From Alphaproteobacteria bacterium (GTDB taxonomy: Bacteria > Pseudomonadota > Alphaproteobacteria > UBA8366 > JADFVY01): a stretch of 6,404 nucleotides of DNA. Shown in pieces: positions 5,102 through 6,404 of this stretch (the stretch's first letter is position 1; every line of letters begins with the position of its first letter). The position numbers were made by a program, and so were the translations under genes. The DNA lies in NCBI GenBank assembly GCA_029881615.1, contig JAOUMF010000135.1, forward strand, positions 1-6,404, given 5' to 3'. The notes beneath the pieces were generated by a model. It ran no database searches. It had not been told where the DNA came from and was given only the letters and a program-made list of their open reading frames with translations.

Positions 5102-5701
5102 ATGACTATGTCGACCATAAAGAAAATTACCCTGGCCTGCACCGCGTTGTTTGCCGTTATGGGGTCGCCGCTTGCGGCAAATGCAGCAGAGGATTATGCG
5201 GCGGCTATCAAGCGGGATGTTGTGCCCCAGGTTAAATCCTGGTTGGCCGATTCCGGGCTCATTGCCGCCGTCAACAGTCAGAACTCGCGCCATGCAAGTT
5301 TAGGGCAGTCAGACATTGATCGGTTGGACAGCCAGTGGCGCTCGGAAACCTCTTCGGGTAACCGAAAACTTGTCGATGCAGTGCTGTCCAATAGTTTGTC
5401 CGGCTATCTAAACGATATGAAGAGCCAGGGAAGCGGCCTGTATACGGAAATATTCGTTATGGATAACAAGGGACTGAACGTGGGTCAGAGCGACGTCACT
5501 TCCGATTACTGGCAGGGCGACGAAGCCAAGTGGCAGAAGACATATCTCGCCGGTCCCAGCGCTGTTTTTGTTGACGATGTAGAGTTCGACGAGTCCAGCC
5601 AGACCTTCCAGTCGCAACTTAGTCTGCCGGTTGTCGATCCCGATAGCGGCGAGGTGATTGGCGCGGTGACTGTCGGCGTGAACGTCGAAATGCTCCAGTA
5701 G
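5102..5701 (+). CDS. Secreted single-domain Cache/PDC-like sensor protein
   Basis: Starting at the ATG at 5102 gives 199 aa; AGGAAGGA (5090-5097) serves this start, or the ATG at 5108 two codons later. Residues 1-28 form a signal peptide with a basic start (KK), a hydrophobic core and an ANA cleavage site before AEDY, leaving a mature protein of about 171 residues. The mature part opens with a long helix (about 31-60) and continues into a PDC/Cache-like alpha-beta sheet: TEIFVMDNKG and VGQSD (115-131), SDYWQGDEAKW (134-144), and the closing strands LSLPVVDPDSGEVIGAVTVG (173-192). Cache domains bind small extracellular ligands and are normally joined to a transducer. Here there is no membrane segment and no output domain, so it should be free in the periplasm. 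The membrane receptor gene two genes downstream is its obvious candidate partner. The fold is confident; the ligand and partner are unknown. Confidence 0.85.
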   Translation: MTMSTIKKITLACTALFAVMGSPLAANAAEDYAAAIKRDVVPQVKSWLADSGLIAAVNSQNSRHASLGQSDIDRLDSQWRSETSSGNRKLVDAVLSNSLSGYLNDMKSQGSGLYTEIFVMDNKGLNVGQSDVTSDYWQGDEAKWQKTYLAGPSAVFVDDVEFDESSQTFQSQLSLPVVDPDSGEVIGAVTVGVNVEMLQ

Positions 5702-5740
5702 GCCATTCAACAATCAGGATTTTTTAGGGGGAGACGGCAA

Positions 5741-6031
5741 ATGCGTATCGATAGACGAGGCAATCCGGGTTATCGAAAAATCCCGACCGCCGAGGAATTG
5801 GAAAGCAATGTCGACCTGACCGGAAATCGAAAATTCGTATCGGCTAACGCTAGTGACGTTAGCGGGACGGGGGACAGTCGGGGCGGCAATGTCGCATCGA
5901 CCCCGTCCGACGCTTTTCGCGATCTGGAATATGAAAACCATGGATTGTTGAAAAACATAGCCAGCATGTTCATCGCTGTTGGACGTGCATTGAAGGACAT
6001 CAAGCAAGGCAGTTCCAGAACATATGACTGA
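5741..6031 (+). CDS. Hypothetical 96-aa protein between the Cache and receptor genes
   Basis: The product is not recognised. A strong AGGGGGAG (5726-5733) ends seven bases before the ATG, and the gene begins 37 bases after the Cache stop, so cotranscription is likely. The first half (1-57) is polar, rich in Gly, Ser, Asn and Arg, and probably disordered. The second half (about 58-88, AFRDLEYENHGLLKNIASMF and following) looks like an amphipathic helix. There are no cysteines, signal peptide or membrane span, so it should be cytoplasmic. Its position between a periplasmic sensor and a membrane receptor suggests a signalling accessory role, but nothing in the sequence demonstrates one. An internal hairpin lies at 5843-5863. 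Confidence 0.75.
   Translation: MRIDRRGNPGYRKIPTAEELESNVDLTGNRKFVSANASDVSGTGDSRGGNVASTPSDAFRDLEYENHGLLKNIASMFIAVGRALKDIKQGSSRTYD
5843..5863 (+). repeat. 7-bp stem-loop inside the 96-aa gene
   Basis: GCTAACG (5843-5849) pairs exactly with CGTTAGC (5857-5863) around a 7-base loop. It lies in the disordered-coding part of the gene. No T run follows, so it is not a terminator; it may be chance. Confidence 0.3.
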
Positions 6032-6037
6032 TCCTGT

Positions 6038-6059
6038 GGGGGCGGATTCGTCCGCTCCC
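6038..6059 (+). terminator. Strong hairpin with TTCG loop after the 96-aa gene, no T run
   Basis: GGGGGCGGA (6038-6046) pairs with TCCGCTCCC (6051-6059), nine pairs with one G-T, closed by the very stable loop TTCG (6047-6050). It begins seven bases after the stop codon. No T run follows, so simple intrinsic termination is doubtful. Protection of the upstream message, or partial or Rho-assisted attenuation ahead of the receptor gene, would fit. Confidence 0.5.
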
Positions 6060-6149
6060 CGGGACAAAGTATGGAAAAACCTGAACTGTCGACGGCTGTT
6101 AAACAGGTTTAGCGGCTTAGTCGAGTGATCCAATAAACAGGCCATGGGG

Positions 6150-6163
6150 GGACGCCGGCGTCC
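6150..6163. promoter_or_regulatory. Perfect 14-bp palindrome upstream of the receptor gene
   Basis: GGACGCCGGCGTCC is a perfect 14-base palindrome about 40 bases before the receptor start, in the 172-base gap that follows the TTCG hairpin. It could be an operator for a dimeric regulator. No clear -10/-35, sigma-54 or sigma-28 promoter is visible beside it. Confidence 0.35.
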
Positions 6164-6203
6164 GGTTGGCATACGTCATGGCGCAGCTATCAAGAGGAAG
6201 ATT

Positions 6204-6404
6204 ATGTTCAACAAGGATACGAACCCAAACTCCTCGACCGGAGGCTTGCGGTCGACAGTCGGCAGGAAAGTCGCCTTGGGGCTTGCCCTGACAATGTTTT
6301 TTGGCGTTGCCGCGCTGGTCTATTTCGAGTCCAATGAGCAGCGCAAAAACCTTACGAAAGTATCTTCTGACTTCAGGCAGGTGATCACGACCCAGTTGGG
6401 CATG
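6204..6404 (+). CDS. Membrane-anchored sensory receptor, probably a methyl-accepting chemotaxis protein, N-terminal part only
   Basis: The ATG at 6204 follows AGAGGA (6193-6198) by five bases and opens a frame that runs off the window after 67 codons. The N-terminal 22 residues are polar, ending in the basic RSTVGRK. One transmembrane helix follows (about 23-41, VALGLALTMFFGVAALVYF), then a charged helical start of a periplasmic domain (EQRKNLTKVSSDFRQVITTQ). This is the usual beginning of a bacterial transmembrane receptor: a short cytoplasmic tail, a first membrane span and an extracytoplasmic ligand domain. A chemotaxis receptor is the most likely identity; a sensor kinase or diguanylate cyclase with the same architecture cannot be excluded, because HAMP and output domains lie outside the window. 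The adjacent periplasmic Cache protein supports a sensory role. Confidence 0.72.
   Translation, partial: MFNKDTNPNSSTGGLRSTVGRKVALGLALTMFFGVAALVYFESNEQRKNLTKVSSDFRQVITTQLGM

Noticed and set aside
5132..5143. Possible lipoprotein signal (TLAC) in the Cache protein
   Set aside because: The residue at -3 is Thr and the hydrophobic stretch before the Cys is too short; the ANA site further on fits ordinary signal peptidase cleavage.
5714..6172. 152-codon minus-strand frame
   Set aside because: Antisense to the 96-aa gene, which has a strong AGGGGGAG ribosome site; the product looks random.

Overview
The window looks like chromosomal DNA of an alphaproteobacterium, perhaps a marine Rhodospirillales-type organism such as Thalassospira. 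That placement is inference from protein style and moderate-to-high GC by eye; no marker gene fixes the taxon. No rRNA, tRNA, CRISPR array, insertion sequence or integrase is visible.

Layout. (1) Positions 1-788, minus strand: the first 262 codons of an enolase-superfamily epimerase/racemase (L-Ala-D/L-Glu epimerase or DgcA type) with complete catalytic residues, cut by the window edge. (2) 789-1081: a divergent intergenic region holding a near-perfect sigma-54 (-24/-12) promoter that points at an unknown 158-aa helical protein (1082-1558), with an inverted repeat upstream where an enhancer-binding activator could sit. (3) 1724-2215: a second unknown helical protein, preceded by a perfect 12-bp palindrome that contains a good -10 element. 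(4) 2280-2885, minus: a glutathione S-transferase. (5) 2886-3198: an intergenic stretch with a long interrupted inverted repeat. (6) 3199-4016, minus: a two-gene regulator unit, a 60-aa small protein followed by an XRE-type repressor with a LexA-like S24 peptidase domain. Repeated GGACA/TGTCC and ATTTGATG words lie in and around it. (7) 4396-6404, plus: a sensory-looking cluster made of an unknown 211-aa protein, a secreted free-standing Cache/PDC-like protein, an unknown 96-aa protein and the N-terminus of a membrane-anchored receptor, probably a methyl-accepting chemotaxis protein. Hairpins punctuate this cluster after the 211-aa gene and after the 96-aa gene.

How they may work together. 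The right-hand cluster is the most promising candidate for something undescribed: a soluble periplasmic Cache protein encoded next to a transmembrane receptor suggests a binding-protein/receptor pair, with two small cytoplasmic proteins of unknown role. The sigma-54 promoter on the left could tie the first unknown gene to flagellar/motility or nitrogen control, since sigma-54 commonly serves these in Alphaproteobacteria. A functional link between the left and right parts is not shown by the sequence.
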